This document shows positions 7,878-17,259 of a stretch of DNA of 64,000 bases, one piece after another. The position numbers were made by a program, and so were the translations under genes. Source of the stretch: an uncultured Poribacteria bacterium (lineage in GTDB: Bacteria > Poribacteria > WGA-4E > WGA-3G); NCBI GenBank assembly GCA_951828385.1, contig OX639973.1, positions 2,533,200 to 2,597,199 on the forward strand. Reading direction: 5' to 3'. Position 1 is the first letter of the stretch, and every line of letters starts with the position of its first letter. The notes beneath the pieces were generated by a model. That model saw only the letters and a list, made by a program, of their open reading frames with translations, did not search any database and was not told where the DNA came from.

Positions 7878-10106
7878 ATGAACTTTAGCAAACGGTTTTA
7901 TGCTTTGGCTTTCTTGATGATGTTGTCTATATCTTTAAGGGTTGTTGCTGAGGAGACCGAAGAAATTGTTCAGTTGGAAGACATCGTGGTTACCGCACGC
8001 AAACGCGAGCAGCGGTCTTTTGAAGTACCGCTCTCCGTTTCGACGCTTCGGGGTGAGAAATTCGACACTATACGCTCATCAGGTATGGATGTACGTTTTT
8101 TGTCGAACCGCACGCCGAGTTTGCAGATAGAATCGTCGTTTGGACGTATCTTTCCGCGCTTTTATATCCGCGGTCTCGGCAATACGGACTTCGACCTCAA
8201 CGCTTCACAGCCGGTTTCGCTGCTCTACGACGGCGTTGTGCTTGAAAACGCCTTGCTAAAGGGATTTCCTGCCTTCGACTTGGATCGGGTTGAGGTGTTG
8301 CGGGGACCACAAGGGACGCTGTTCGGACGCAATACACCTGCCGGCATTGTGAAGTTTGAATCGGCGCGTCCGACAGAGGCGTTGGAAGGGTATGGACGGT
8401 TGAGTTACGGTCAATTCAACAGCAGTAATTTTGAGGGCGCTGTATCCGGACCACTCGTTCCGTCTGTGCTTTCAGCACGGCTTTCGCTGCTGGCACAATA
8501 CCGAGACGATTGGGTGAACAACACACACACGGGTGAAGATAATACGTTAGGAGGACATCGGGATTTGGCGGGTCGTTTGCAGTTGTTGTGGACACCTATG
8601 CCGGCGTTAGAGGCACGACTTAAGTTCCATGCTCGCGATCTTGACGGTACGGCGCGCTTGTTCCGCGCGAATATCTTAGTGCCGGGTGAAGGGGGTTTGG
8701 CTCAGGATTTTGCCCGTGACCGCATCGCGCACGATAGCAGCAATGAGCAGATCCTAAGCACGCAAGGTCTGGGAGTTGAGGTGCGCTACGATATTGGGGA
8801 CTTCCAACTGGTCTCGCTGACTGGGTTTGAACGACTGACTAATTTTTCGCGAGGCGATATTGACGGCGGATACGGGGCTGCGTTTCTTCCGGTGAGTGGT
8901 CCCGGCGAGATTCCGTTTCCTTCTGAAACCGCGTCCGGTATTCCGAACCTGCAACAGTTTAGCCAAGAGGTCCGCTTGATGAGTCCGGCGGCGCACCGTC
9001 TCACCTACCAGTTCGGTTTATACTATTTCTGGGAGTTTGTGGAGATGGAGGATTTCAACTACGATACGCTGGCGGGTGGTACTTTGGATGGGGCAGCGCG
9101 GCAAGAGCAGGCATCTACAGCAGGGGCGGCGTTCGCAGCGTTAACCTTCCAAATGCTTGAGAACTTGGAACTCGGTGCGGGTCTACGATTGTCCCATGAT
9201 GCGAAAGACTACACAGCATGGCGGGATCAAGCACCTGCTGTTACCGGAGCGGGTCCGTTGAGTCCTATCCATGAGAACCCACAAGATACAGTGTGGAGCG
9301 GAGATATGAGCCTCCGCTATCAAGTGGCACCGAGTGTGCAGACGTATCTGCGCGCGGCGCGAGGCTTTCGGGCACCGAGCATTCAGGGACGCTTGCTGTT
9401 TGGTGATGCTGTCACTGTCGCGGACACCGAGACGATTCTCTCCTTTGAAGGTGGCACGAAATTACGCTTGTGGGACCAGCGGTTGCATCTGAATATGGCG
9501 GCGTTCCAGTACTATATGCAGGACCAGCAGCTCACTGCGGTGGGTGGCGAGACCAATTTCAATCGGTTGGTGAACGCTGATAGCACGATTGGACGCGGCG
9601 TTGAAGCGGAGTTGATTTTCATGCCAATCACTGCACTTGAGGTTTCGGCAGGACTTAGTTACAATCAGACGCGGATTGACGATCCGAATTTGGCGATACA
9701 GGGGTGTGGTGCGCCGTGTACAATACTGGATCCGCCTGTTGCTGATGGAATTTACTCAATTGATGGCAACAGTCTGCCACAGGCTCCCGGATGGATTGCG
9801 GATGTGGCACTGAGCTACGTGCTTTCGCTTCCATCGGGCATCCGTCTTGCTGTTTCCACGGATTGGGCGTATCGCAGTCGAGTCCGGTTCTTTCTCTACG
9901 ATTCTGTGGAATTCGCCGATGATTGGCTCTTAGTGGGCGGTGTCCGACTTGCTTGTCTATTACCGTACAGCGATATAGAAGTGGCACTTATAGGACGGAA
10001 CATCCTCAATGATACATCTCCGACGGGTGGCATTGATTTCAACAATCTGACCGGGTACGTCAATGAACCGCGATTTTGGAGTCTGGAATTAGTGCGGCGT
10101 TTTTAA
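7878..10106 (+). CDS. TonB-dependent outer-membrane receptor
   Basis: A 742-residue receptor. The start is ATG 7878, preceded by GAGGT; an in-frame TTG at 7854 would spoil the signal peptide. Residues 1-24 form the signal (KRFYALAFLMMLSISL). A TonB-box-like QLEDIVVTARK follows, then a plug domain with RGLGNTDF, VEVLRGPQGTLFGRNTPAG and a 22-strand-type barrel ending in Phe (SLELVRRF). It would import a large ligand such as a siderophore or oligosaccharide across the outer membrane using TonB energy. The ligand is not evident; neighbours offer no clear hint. Confidence 0.9.
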   Translation: MNFSKRFYALAFLMMLSISLRVVAEETEEIVQLEDIVVTARKREQRSFEVPLSVSTLRGEKFDTIRSSGMDVRFLSNRTPSLQIESSFGRIFPRFYIRGLGNTDFDLNASQPVSLLYDGVVLENALLKGFPAFDLDRVEVLRGPQGTLFGRNTPAGIVKFESARPTEALEGYGRLSYGQFNSSNFEGAVSGPLVPSVLSARLSLLAQYRDDWVNNTHTGEDNTLGGHRDLAGRLQLLWTPMPALEARLKFHARDLDGTARLFRANILVPGEGGLAQDFARDRIAHDSSNEQILSTQGLGVEVRYDIGDFQLVSLTGFERLTNFSRGDIDGGYGAAFLPVSGPGEIPFPSETASGIPNLQQFSQEVRLMSPAAHRLTYQFGLYYFWEFVEMEDFNYDTLAGGTLDGAARQEQASTAGAAFAALTFQMLENLELGAGLRLSHDAKDYTAWRDQAPAVTGAGPLSPIHENPQDTVWSGDMSLRYQVAPSVQTYLRAARGFRAPSIQGRLLFGDAVTVADTETILSFEGGTKLRLWDQRLHLNMAAFQYYMQDQQLTAVGGETNFNRLVNADSTIGRGVEAELIFMPITALEVSAGLSYNQTRIDDPNLAIQGCGAPCTILDPPVADGIYSIDGNSLPQAPGWIADVALSYVLSLPSGIRLAVSTDWAYRSRVRFFLYDSVEFADDWLLVGGVRLACLLPYSDIEVALIGRNILNDTSPTGGIDFNNLTGYVNEPRFWSLELVRRF

Positions 10107-10171
10107 GATCCGATGCGGTTGAAGAACCATTGCTACGTGGAAACCAGGGCATAAAATTGAGTGCTATTTAC

Positions 10172-12145
10172 TCAAAACGCATTGGCAACAATCACCAAGT
10201 CCTGAATATTCACGACACCATCGCCGTTGAGATCGGGTGCCTCCTCCCCCAACGCATTAGCGACAAGCACTAAATCTTGTATATTCACAACACCATCAGC
10301 GTTGACATCCACAGTAGGAGGGGTTTCTAACCCCGATTCTGATTTCAAATAAATCTCACCATCTAAGTCGGAGAGGGTATGCGAGCGTTTATCACCCACC
10401 CCGTTGGCAACTCCAGATACCGCTCCCGGGAACTCGATTGTCTGTTCCGTACCACTGCGGTTATACACCGCCCAACCGTTGGTGAACTCTCGGATGAATA
10501 ACCCTTCGCGGTTCTCATAAAGTTGACCCTTCGTTTCATCACCGCCGATCGGATAACCGAGGGAGTCATCCCAGAACTCCAGCCAGACAGAATGTACGCC
10601 CTTATATGTGATATCCACTCCCCAAAGTTGCTTACTGAATACGCCGCCGTTTTTGAATATCAGATAAGCATCGGAATGTGTCAGTGCGAGTGTTGTCAAG
10701 GAACGCACGACCTTCCATGTCTCAGATGAATCTGGAGGGATCCCCGGATTACCCCCCCCGGATATAGCATTGATGACGGGTTCTCGAAAAGGTGCTTCTG
10801 TTTCTGCCCAGAGGAGTGCGTCTTGGATTTTAGCAATTTCATGATCGTCGTATATAGAATTAGCGCCAGGTCCCGTCTCCAGCCAAACACCATTGATATA
10901 GGGTGCCCATCTCGGAATTTTTGAATGCGTACCCGTACCCGCGTTTACGAGAATTAAGAGGTCATCATCTATCTCACGGATACTCTGCAGAATAGCATCT
11001 CTCGCTGCATATTCTTCCTCAAGAGTTCTATACCCTTCAAGTCTTCGCCCAAGGTCCCAATGGTCGAGGATTATTCCGTCAAACAATCCGCATTGCGAAA
11101 TTGCTAATACCTGATCCTTGACCCATTGCTGCGTCTGAGGTAGCGTGAAATCTAATAATAGTGCTGCTCCCTCTCCCGAGTATTCTTTAACAATATTACC
11201 CTGTTCATCTCGGAGAAACAAATCATCGGAAATATAATTTAACCACATCCCTTTGTCATCCAAGTCGCCTCGGTAATAGACAACAGGCACTAACATCACT
11301 AAATTAGGGTTTAGTGATAACAGTTCGGCACGTCGCTGCTTCGCCTGAAAAATATGATCTATCAATACGGGTTTGGTCCCGTTGGCAGTGCTACGAAGTT
11401 CCCAGTAAAGATATAGATCGTCTGGGCAACAGAAATAAAGATCATGGATTGGGATATTTTCAAATTTATTTTCGTGGATCTCTAAAACGTGTCCCCAAGT
11501 ACATAAAAGAGACGGATAATCACGACTTTGGACACGTTCATAGACTGAAGGGCGTTGAATATCACACACCAAATCATACTCAAGATTTGTAATCTTGGAT
11601 GTATTAATCATGCTAAGATCAACACTAATGTTACGCTTTGTATTCAGGCTTTCGAGATTTAACCCTGCAAGCGGTGAAAAATCCGTAATTCGATTATTGG
11701 CAATATTCAACAAATTGAGATTGACTAACCCTGTGAGCGGTGAAATATCAACAATTTGGTTGTTCGCAAGTTTTAATCCACCTAACCCTGTGAGACCTGC
11801 AAGGGGTCGAATGTCAGAAATCTGATTGTGTGACAAATCCAAAAAAGCAAGTGTCGTAAGTTCGGACAAAGGCGATATATTGCTAATTTCATTCTCTTCC
11901 AGAATAAGGGCATGACAATGGGTTGCGTGTTCTAAGCCTGTAAGATCGACAATCCCTTTGTTTGGCACATCGAGATGCCCTAAGGATTGAAGGTGTGCCG
12001 GTGCTAAGGGCACATGTGCAGGGATGTCAAGTGTTTCCCGGACAGCCTCGCGGAGCATAGGGTCTGGCATCCACTCCTCAGCATGAACACTTATTACAAC
12101 ACATAAACAAAATACTATCAAAAAATATCTCATGTTTATCTTCAT
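10172..12145 (-). CDS. Secreted LRR / hydrolase-like / dockerin protein (intact copy of the local family)
   Basis: A 657-residue protein with a signal peptide (residues 1-22), an internalin-type cap WMPDPMLREAVRE, about five leucine-rich repeats of the NxIxDIxPLxxL type (residues 60-165), a central domain that resembles TIM-barrel glycoside hydrolases of the GHL type (LLDFTLPQTQQW, CGLFDGIILDHWD, LLILVNAG), a C-terminal beta domain (GLFIREFTNGWAVYNRSG) and a type I dockerin pair (DVNADGVVNIQDLVLVANAL, then DLNGDGVVNIQDLVIVANAF). The carbohydrate role is inferred. Related copies lie at 14410-16755 and 17260-19932. A palindromic element is embedded in the linker before the dockerin. Confidence 0.8.
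   Translation of the reverse strand: MKINMRYFLIVFCLCVVISVHAEEWMPDPMLREAVRETLDIPAHVPLAPAHLQSLGHLDVPNKGIVDLTGLEHATHCHALILEENEISNISPLSELTTLAFLDLSHNQISDIRPLAGLTGLGGLKLANNQIVDISPLTGLVNLNLLNIANNRITDFSPLAGLNLESLNTKRNISVDLSMINTSKITNLEYDLVCDIQRPSVYERVQSRDYPSLLCTWGHVLEIHENKFENIPIHDLYFCCPDDLYLYWELRSTANGTKPVLIDHIFQAKQRRAELLSLNPNLVMLVPVVYYRGDLDDKGMWLNYISDDLFLRDEQGNIVKEYSGEGAALLLDFTLPQTQQWVKDQVLAISQCGLFDGIILDHWDLGRRLEGYRTLEEEYAARDAILQSIREIDDDLLILVNAGTGTHSKIPRWAPYINGVWLETGPGANSIYDDHEIAKIQDALLWAETEAPFREPVINAISGGGNPGIPPDSSETWKVVRSLTTLALTHSDAYLIFKNGGVFSKQLWGVDITYKGVHSVWLEFWDDSLGYPIGGDETKGQLYENREGLFIREFTNGWAVYNRSGTEQTIEFPGAVSGVANGVGDKRSHTLSDLDGEIYLKSESGLETPPTVDVNADGVVNIQDLVLVANALGEEAPDLNGDGVVNIQDLVIVANAF
10314..10338. 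repeat. Palindromic element inside the LRR/dockerin gene
   Basis: GTAGGAGGGGTTT then CTAACCCCGATT forms a GGGGTT/AACCCC hairpin. It encodes the SGLETPPTV part of the linker on the minus strand. The paralogues have a shorter linker at this place (ESGTSADVNGDG and ETGSSMDINGDG), so the element looks inserted in frame. A copy with one or two differences lies inside the glycyl-tRNA synthetase gene at 35338-35366. Confidence 0.6.
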
Positions 12146-12148
12146 ACC

Positions 12149-12409
12149 TTACTCCTTTACGAAACGCAGTCTAAGGATTTCCAAAAGCACCGGAACACTG
12201 ACAGAAACCTTGAGATAAATCTCGCCATCTAAATCAGGGAGTATGTGCCAGTGTTTATTTTCCAGACTGCTCAACACCACAGATACCTTTTCTGGCAGAT
12301 AGACGTTCTGCTCCTGTAGACTGCCCAACTGTTGGTGAACTCGCGGATAAATACCGCTTTGAGAGATTCCTGTAGGATTTTTGCATCTCCTACTTATAGT
12401 TTGTATCAA
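12149..12409 (-). pseudogene. Remnant of another LRR/hydrolase-like family member (C-terminal domain)
   Basis: On the minus strand one frame reads VFIREFTNSWAVYRS, matching the conserved FIREFTNGWAVYNRSG of the neighbouring paralogues. A different frame then continues with HILPDLDGEIYLK, matching HTLSDLDGEIYLK. The two pieces are out of frame with one another, so a frameshift separates them. The rest of the gene is absent. It lies directly upstream of the intact copy, suggesting an old tandem duplicate that has mostly been lost. Confidence 0.7.
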
Positions 12410-12437
12410 ATGACCCCATGAGTTATACTAATAGTAT
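12401..12437 (+). promoter_or_regulatory. Promoter with palindrome upstream of the DUF1670 pair
   Basis: TTGTAT (12401-12406) and TATACT (12424-12429) are 17 bases apart. A perfect palindrome, ATACTA (12425-12430), one A, TAGTAT (12432-12437), overlaps the -10 box. It is a good candidate operator for the HTH proteins encoded just downstream. The gene start is 60 bases further on. Confidence 0.45.
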
Positions 12438-12496
12438 GCGTTAACCTAACAAGTAGATGTATTTTTATCACCGATACTCTACTCATGGAGGTCACT

Positions 12497-13297
12497 ATGA
12501 CACGCCAAAATGATACCGCCTATGGTATCAAACGACTCGAATCCAAGAACGCAAGAGCTGCGATTATTCAGAAGATTTCAGCAGACTTTAATCTTATGCC
12601 TATCGTCGCTGAAGCCTACTATAAACAGATTTCAAGTTACTTTGAGCAACACGCCGATGTGCAACTGACATCCGGGCAAATCTGTTATGAAGCCGTCGCC
12701 GCCGAGGAACCCGCAGGTAAACACATCGCTTTAGCGAGAAAAGTCTCCTGTCGGTTGACACTCAATGCCATTCAGGAGGACTTTGAAGTCTTAGGCACTT
12801 ATGGGCTTGCAGGACTCAGACGCCATCGCATCCTCCGATTGACCCAAGAAGCTTATGACCAAGAGGCCTTGTTGAGTCATGAGGATCTGGCGGTGTTATT
12901 AACCACCAGTCCCGCCACTGTCAAACGCGACATCCGAGCGTTAAAGCAGGCCGGCTATTTCGTGATGACGCGCGGGGCAAAACACGACATGGGCCCCGGC
13001 ACGTCCCATAAAACCCAGATCTTGGAGTTGTATTTCAAGGCGTATACCTTCACCGAGATTGAGCAAAAGACGAACCACTCTGAACGCGCTGTCTGGCGGC
13101 ACTTGAAAGACTTCACACAAGTCGCAACACTGCATCATCAAGGCTTTCCTGACGCACAGATACGGCTCATCACTCACTTCTCCGACCGGCTCATACGCGA
13201 GTATCTCGCGCTGTATAAGGAATACCAGAACACGGACCGAATGACCGGGCTCCTTCACCCAGAGCCAGCGGATCCAAAAAAGGGGGAACTTTCATGA
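12497..13297 (+). CDS. DUF1670 domain protein, first of a tandem pair
   Basis: A 266-residue protein. Start at ATG 12497 because GGAGG lies directly upstream; an earlier ATG at 12485 would contain that ribosome site. The core reads QEALLSHEDLAVLLTTSPAT then VKRDIRALKQ, a helix-turn-helix with wing, followed by TRGAKHDMGPGTSHKTQILE, EIEQKTNHSERAVWRHLKDF (a second HTH) and a third near the C-terminus. I associate this with DUF1670, whose function is not established; DNA binding is the obvious inference. It overlaps the next gene by 4 bases (ATGA), so the two are translationally coupled paralogues. Confidence 0.75.
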   Translation: MTRQNDTAYGIKRLESKNARAAIIQKISADFNLMPIVAEAYYKQISSYFEQHADVQLTSGQICYEAVAAEEPAGKHIALARKVSCRLTLNAIQEDFEVLGTYGLAGLRRHRILRLTQEAYDQEALLSHEDLAVLLTTSPATVKRDIRALKQAGYFVMTRGAKHDMGPGTSHKTQILELYFKAYTFTEIEQKTNHSERAVWRHLKDFTQVATLHHQGFPDAQIRLITHFSDRLIREYLALYKEYQNTDRMTGLLHPEPADPKKGELS

Positions 13298-14181
13298 GCA
13301 AACCTTTGACGCGCACGCAAATCAACGAGAAGAAGTTCAGACGCATCAACGATAAATCGCTACGCCAGCTGCTGATCCATCGCTTTCTCAACGACTATGG
13401 GTATGACAAGGGCGAAGTCACGGCTACCGCTATTGTTGATGATATTCTTACGACCGTTGAAGACTATTTCGTGATTACCCTCCCTTTGGAGAAACTCGCC
13501 ACGGGGGATCAACTCCCTGATGAACGGTTGCTGAGTTATGGACACCTCGTTTGGATGGCTGTACCTATTGAGGAACACCCTGAAAGAGGAAAATCCATCA
13601 TCAAAACGCGTATGAAACCTATCATCCTGACATACCTCGCCACAGAGGATATTGAATCCTTTCGCAACGGTTTTACCTCACGGAAACCACTGCGGATCAA
13701 TCGCTTGGTTCGCTGGTGTCATCAAGCTTATGACCAAGGGGCCTTATTGACACAACTCGACTTAGCCGTCTTGCTCAATGTCTGTGATGCTGTCGTCTGT
13801 GATTATGTCAATGAGTGGCAAAAGACCACTGGCGAAATCCTGCCCACTCGGGGCAATATCCATGATTTATCGGGTGCTATTACCCACAAGAAAGAGATCA
13901 TAACCCGCTATCTTCAAGGATATCTCACCCCGAGTATTGCTGCGAAAACCAAGCACTCTAAAGAAGCAGTTGACCGATACATTCGCGACTATGAGATCGT
14001 CAAAGTCGTTCGCAAGGCAACCGCTGATATTGACAACATCTCACAGATTACACGACTTTCGAGACGCGTCATTTCTCAATATCTCGACCTGATTCCCAAG
14101 CACCAACTCCAAGCCATAGATGCAAACCTCGCCAATTCAGCCGCAAACGATAACGCGACAGAGCAAGGAGAAACCCAATGA
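13294..14181 (+). CDS. DUF1670 domain protein, second of a tandem pair
   Basis: A 295-residue paralogue of the preceding protein, sharing the order of motifs: HQAYDQGALLTQLDLAVLLN, then TRGNIHDLSGAITHKKEI, then IAAKTKHSKEAVDRYIRDYE, then ITRLSRRVISQYLDLIPK. The three HTH-like segments suggest a DNA-binding protein that could act with its partner as a heteromer. Compared with its partner it has a longer N-terminal region. No catalytic motif is visible. Confidence 0.75.
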   Translation: MSKPLTRTQINEKKFRRINDKSLRQLLIHRFLNDYGYDKGEVTATAIVDDILTTVEDYFVITLPLEKLATGDQLPDERLLSYGHLVWMAVPIEEHPERGKSIIKTRMKPIILTYLATEDIESFRNGFTSRKPLRINRLVRWCHQAYDQGALLTQLDLAVLLNVCDAVVCDYVNEWQKTTGEILPTRGNIHDLSGAITHKKEIITRYLQGYLTPSIAAKTKHSKEAVDRYIRDYEIVKVVRKATADIDNISQITRLSRRVISQYLDLIPKHQLQAIDANLANSAANDNATEQGETQ

Positions 14182-14248
14182 TACCCTAACCGCCTGTTCC
14201 TAACCCATTTGACTTGGCAAAACCGGAGCCGCTTCTGTAAAAATACGC

Positions 14249-14395
14249 TTGACAGTCGTTTCCCGGTTTTGCTATACTTTAGACGTGTTGATCGCTCAGC
14301 ACATCATTTTTCAATGAAGATGCCAGCGAATCCAACGCAACCCACTGAGAAACCATCGCTGGGAAGTCAATAAACATCAACCTTCCAGCTATCAT
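14249..14395 (+). promoter_or_regulatory. Strong promoter without an obvious gene, with downstream hairpin
   Basis: TTGACA (14249-14254) and TATACT (14273-14278) are 18 bases apart, a near-consensus promoter pointing right. Downstream there is only a 19-codon frame (ATG 14314 region to TAA) and a hairpin GCTGGGAAG...CTTCCAGC near 14361-14393 without a T-run. The next gene (14410) points the opposite way. A small RNA or a remnant leader is possible. Confidence 0.35.
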
Positions 14396-14409
14396 AAGGT
14401 CATTTGATA

Positions 14410-16755
14410 CTATTTGAGGATTACCATTTTGCGCAGGAAGGACAACTGATCTGCCTGGAGTTGGTAGAAATAGATACCATTCGCAACGCGTTCACCTACT
14501 TCGTTCCTGCCGTCCCAATAGGCGGCACGGTTCTTGGTAACATAATAACCCGGATGTTGATGTCCGAGTTCTAAACGCTGGATAATGCTGCCGCGTGTGT
14601 CATAGATGGTAATCCGCACATCACTCGGATCTGCTAAATGATACGGAATCCACGTTTCTGGGTTGAATGGGTTCGGATAGTTGGCAAGTAACACTGTTTT
14701 TTCTGGGATGAGCGATGCTAAGAGGCGTTGAAGGTTAGCAATACCGCGTTGGAAGGCGATAGAGCCGTCATTTTCAAGTTGTGCCTGTTCTATCCATGCT
14801 TGTATCACTGCAGCATCGGGTGCCCCCGAAATCATAGCGGGTGCGGCAGCCATTTCGCCGCCCAAGTGTTGTGCGATAAGGATGAGGTCAAGGATGTTAA
14901 CAATCCCGTCGCCGTTGACATCGACTTTTGAGTTAGGTGGCCCGGTCTCACCAAGGTATTGCGCAACCAGCACTAAATCCAGAACGTTAACAACGCCATC
15001 GCCGTTGACATCTGCAGATGTGCCGCTTTCTTGTTTCAGATACATCTCGCCATCTAAATCGGGGACGGTGTGTCGCGTGGCAGTAATACCACTGGCGACC
15101 CCTGTCGTTTCCATCGGCAAAGTGATCGTCTGTTCCGTACCACTCCGATTATACACCGCCCAACCGTTAGTGAACTCGCGGATGAATAAGCCTTCAATCA
15201 TCTCACCAGCGGTGTTGACGTAGTGCTGACCTTTGGTTTCATCGCCACCGACAGGGCGACCGAGATCCGCATCCCAGAAATCATACCAATAGTGACTTTT
15301 TTCTGTTATACCTTCAATATAAAGCACATAGCCATCAGAATGTGTAAGACTCATTGTCGTAAAAACGCGCATCCATCTCTGGTTTGTCGGACTATCAGGA
15401 TTCTCGGTTGGAATCCCTTGTGCTTCCAAACAATTAATCTGCGGCTCTCTAAAATTTTTTTCTGACCATAGCAACGTGTCTTCTATTTCAGTTAAGTGTT
15501 CATGGGTGTAGGAACCAATATTAGGGTCCCATCCGGTTTCCATGAAAGTGCCATTGACATAGGGAGCGGAACGCGGGGCTTTGTACTGAACGGTGTTGAC
15601 AAGAATCAGAAACTCGTCGCCAACGGCTTCACGGATACGCCTTAGCATTGACAACTTCGCATCTACCTCTATTTTGGCATATTTCGAGTCTATATCCTCT
15701 ATTCCTGCGCGATTATAAAGTATACTTCTGTCCTCAACCCACCAATCCAAAAAAATGCCGTCGTAAAGTCCGCACTGTGCCACCGCAATCGCTTGCTGAA
15801 CAAAAAAATCTTGTGCACCCGGCTGTGTAAAGTCGATGAGAAAATCTTCATATCCGGGTTCTTGAATGCGATTCCCTGATGCATCTCTGAGCCAATAGGG
15901 CCAATCTTCCGGGTACTGATCAGCAGGTGTTGCTTGGTAGGAGATTACCGGAAGAAAAATCATGTTTGGATTATAGGAAAGGAGCACATCTCGCTCATGT
16001 TTTGCGGATGCTAAATCTCCAACGAGTTTTACACCTTCAGGTGCTACGTACCACCCCATATTAAATATCCGACGAGAATAATATAAATCATGGTATGAAA
16101 GTTTCTCTTCCCAAGACAACTCGGGGAGATTGATAGCAGACTGCTTCTGATAAACGGATGGATAACTGCGATTTTCAAGCCGTTCAGCAATCGGATCGTC
16201 TTCTAAAAGACATACCCAATTCTCTGCGACATCTAATTCCAATATTGGCGAGAAATCGCCTGGATTTCCCGCCACCCTGATAGACTTCAGATTTCTAAGC
16301 TGGAGGAGTGGCGTAAAGTCAACAATCTGGTTATACTGTAATTTTAAGTCTTCTAAGTTCACAAGATTTGCGAGTGGCGTAATATCAACAATCTAATTTC
16401 GGTAAAGTCTTAGCACCTCTAAGGACACTAAACCCGCAAGTGGTGTAATATCAACAATCTGACTACGGCTTAAATTCAGAAAACGGAGATTAATAGCGTG
16501 TTCTAATCCCCGAAGATCTGCTATATCAGATTCAATAACCACCAGTTCACGGAGTTTAGCCATATCCGAAGTGCGCAGCGGTGTTGCATCCGGCAATTGA
16601 AGTTTTTCTCGGACAGCCTCTCGGAGCGCAGGATCCGGCATCCAATCTTCTTCATTTTCTGCATAGACGGAAGTATTATAAACAAGTATGCCTATAACGG
16701 ATAAAAATAGGAACTGAACCCATAACGATTTACATAATTTTTCTTTTATTGTCAT
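14410..16755 (-). pseudogene. LRR / hydrolase-like / dockerin / T9SS-tail protein interrupted by an in-frame TAG
   Basis: The start is ATG 16755 with AAAGGAGA upstream. It encodes a signal peptide, the cap WMPDPALREAVREKL and leucine-rich repeats up to LRLYRN. A TAG at 16393-16395 then replaces the Gln expected in NQIVDI, and the same frame continues IVDITPLANLVNLEDLKL to the end. The second half alone has no ATG start (GTG 16362). The rest has the hydrolase-like domain (LIDFTQPGAQDFF, CGLYDGIFLDWWVE), the beta domain, a complete dockerin pair (ADVNGDGVVNVLDL, VDVNGDGIVNILDL) and a FlgD-like / T9SS type A tail (NYPNPFNPETWIPYHL to KMVILK). Either a point nonsense mutation or a read-through codon; the open downstream frame shows it is recent or tolerated. 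Confidence 0.75.
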
Positions 16756-16771
16756 AAACGAATCTCCTTTC

Positions 16772-16812
16772 TTAAAACGCATTGGCAACAATAACTATAG
16801 TAGAATTAAGAG
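16772..16812 (-). pseudogene. Detached end of a dockerin module
   Basis: On the minus strand these bases read LNSTIVIVANAF then TAA, matching the last residues of the dockerin of the intact paralogue (LVIVANAF). The 19 bases ending at this stop are the same in both genes. No start or body is attached. Its orientation and position fit the missing end of the sigma-fused gene's dockerin, separated from it by the hairpin array. Confidence 0.65.
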
Positions 16813-16854
16813 GGCACTCTCAAACAATTCTTAGTGCTCTCATCGGCCTTGAAA

Positions 16855-17172
16855 GTGCCACAGGAAACCAGCGATCTCCTATGCTACAGAAAAAGTGCCA
16901 CAGGCTAACAACCTATGCTACAGCAAGAGTGCCACAGGAAACTAACGGTCTCCTATGTTACAGAAAGCGTGCCACAGGCTAACAGCCTATGCTACAAGTG
17001 CCACAGAAACCAACGGTCTCCTATGCTACAGAAAGCGTGCCACAGGTAACAGCCTATGCTACAGCAAGAGTGCCACAGGAAACTAACGGTCTCCTATGCT
17101 ACAAGTGCCACAGGAAACCAACGGTCTCCTATGCTACAGAAAGCGTGCCACAAACTAAAAGTTTGTGCTACA
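16855..17172. repeat. Array of nine small hairpin repeats
   Basis: Nine units begin GTGCCACA and end CTACA, starting at 16855, 16895, 16929, 16969, 16998, 17037, 17070, 17105 and 17145. Each has a central stem-loop. Two main stem types alternate: GGAAACC-AAC-GGTCTCC and AGGCT-AAC-AGCCT, and the last is ACAAACT-AAA-AGTTTGT. The stems change on both sides so pairing is kept. The whole 16813-17199 stretch has no gene on either strand. Confidence 0.85.
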
Positions 17173-17202
17173 AATATGTAGGATTAATTCTGAGTTTCAC
17201 TA

Positions 17203-17259
17203 TAAATCTAAGATATTAACCGCACCATCGCCGTTGATATCCATAGATGAACCCGTTTC
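17203..17259 (-). pseudogene. Untranslated start of the sigma-fused gene's dockerin
   Basis: Immediately after the TAG at 17260-17262, the same frame reads ETGSSMDINGDGAVNILDL and then a second TAG at 17200-17202. This is a typical first calcium-binding dockerin repeat, aligned with ADVNGDGVVNVLDL of the neighbouring copy. The first TAG replaces the CAG (Gln) found in the paralogue (YLKQESG). So the dockerin was once part of the protein. Confidence 0.75.

Noticed and set aside
16855-17172. Possible CRISPR array
   Set aside because: The spacing varies from 29 to 40 bases, the units are themselves hairpins with no unique spacers between them, and no cas genes lie nearby.
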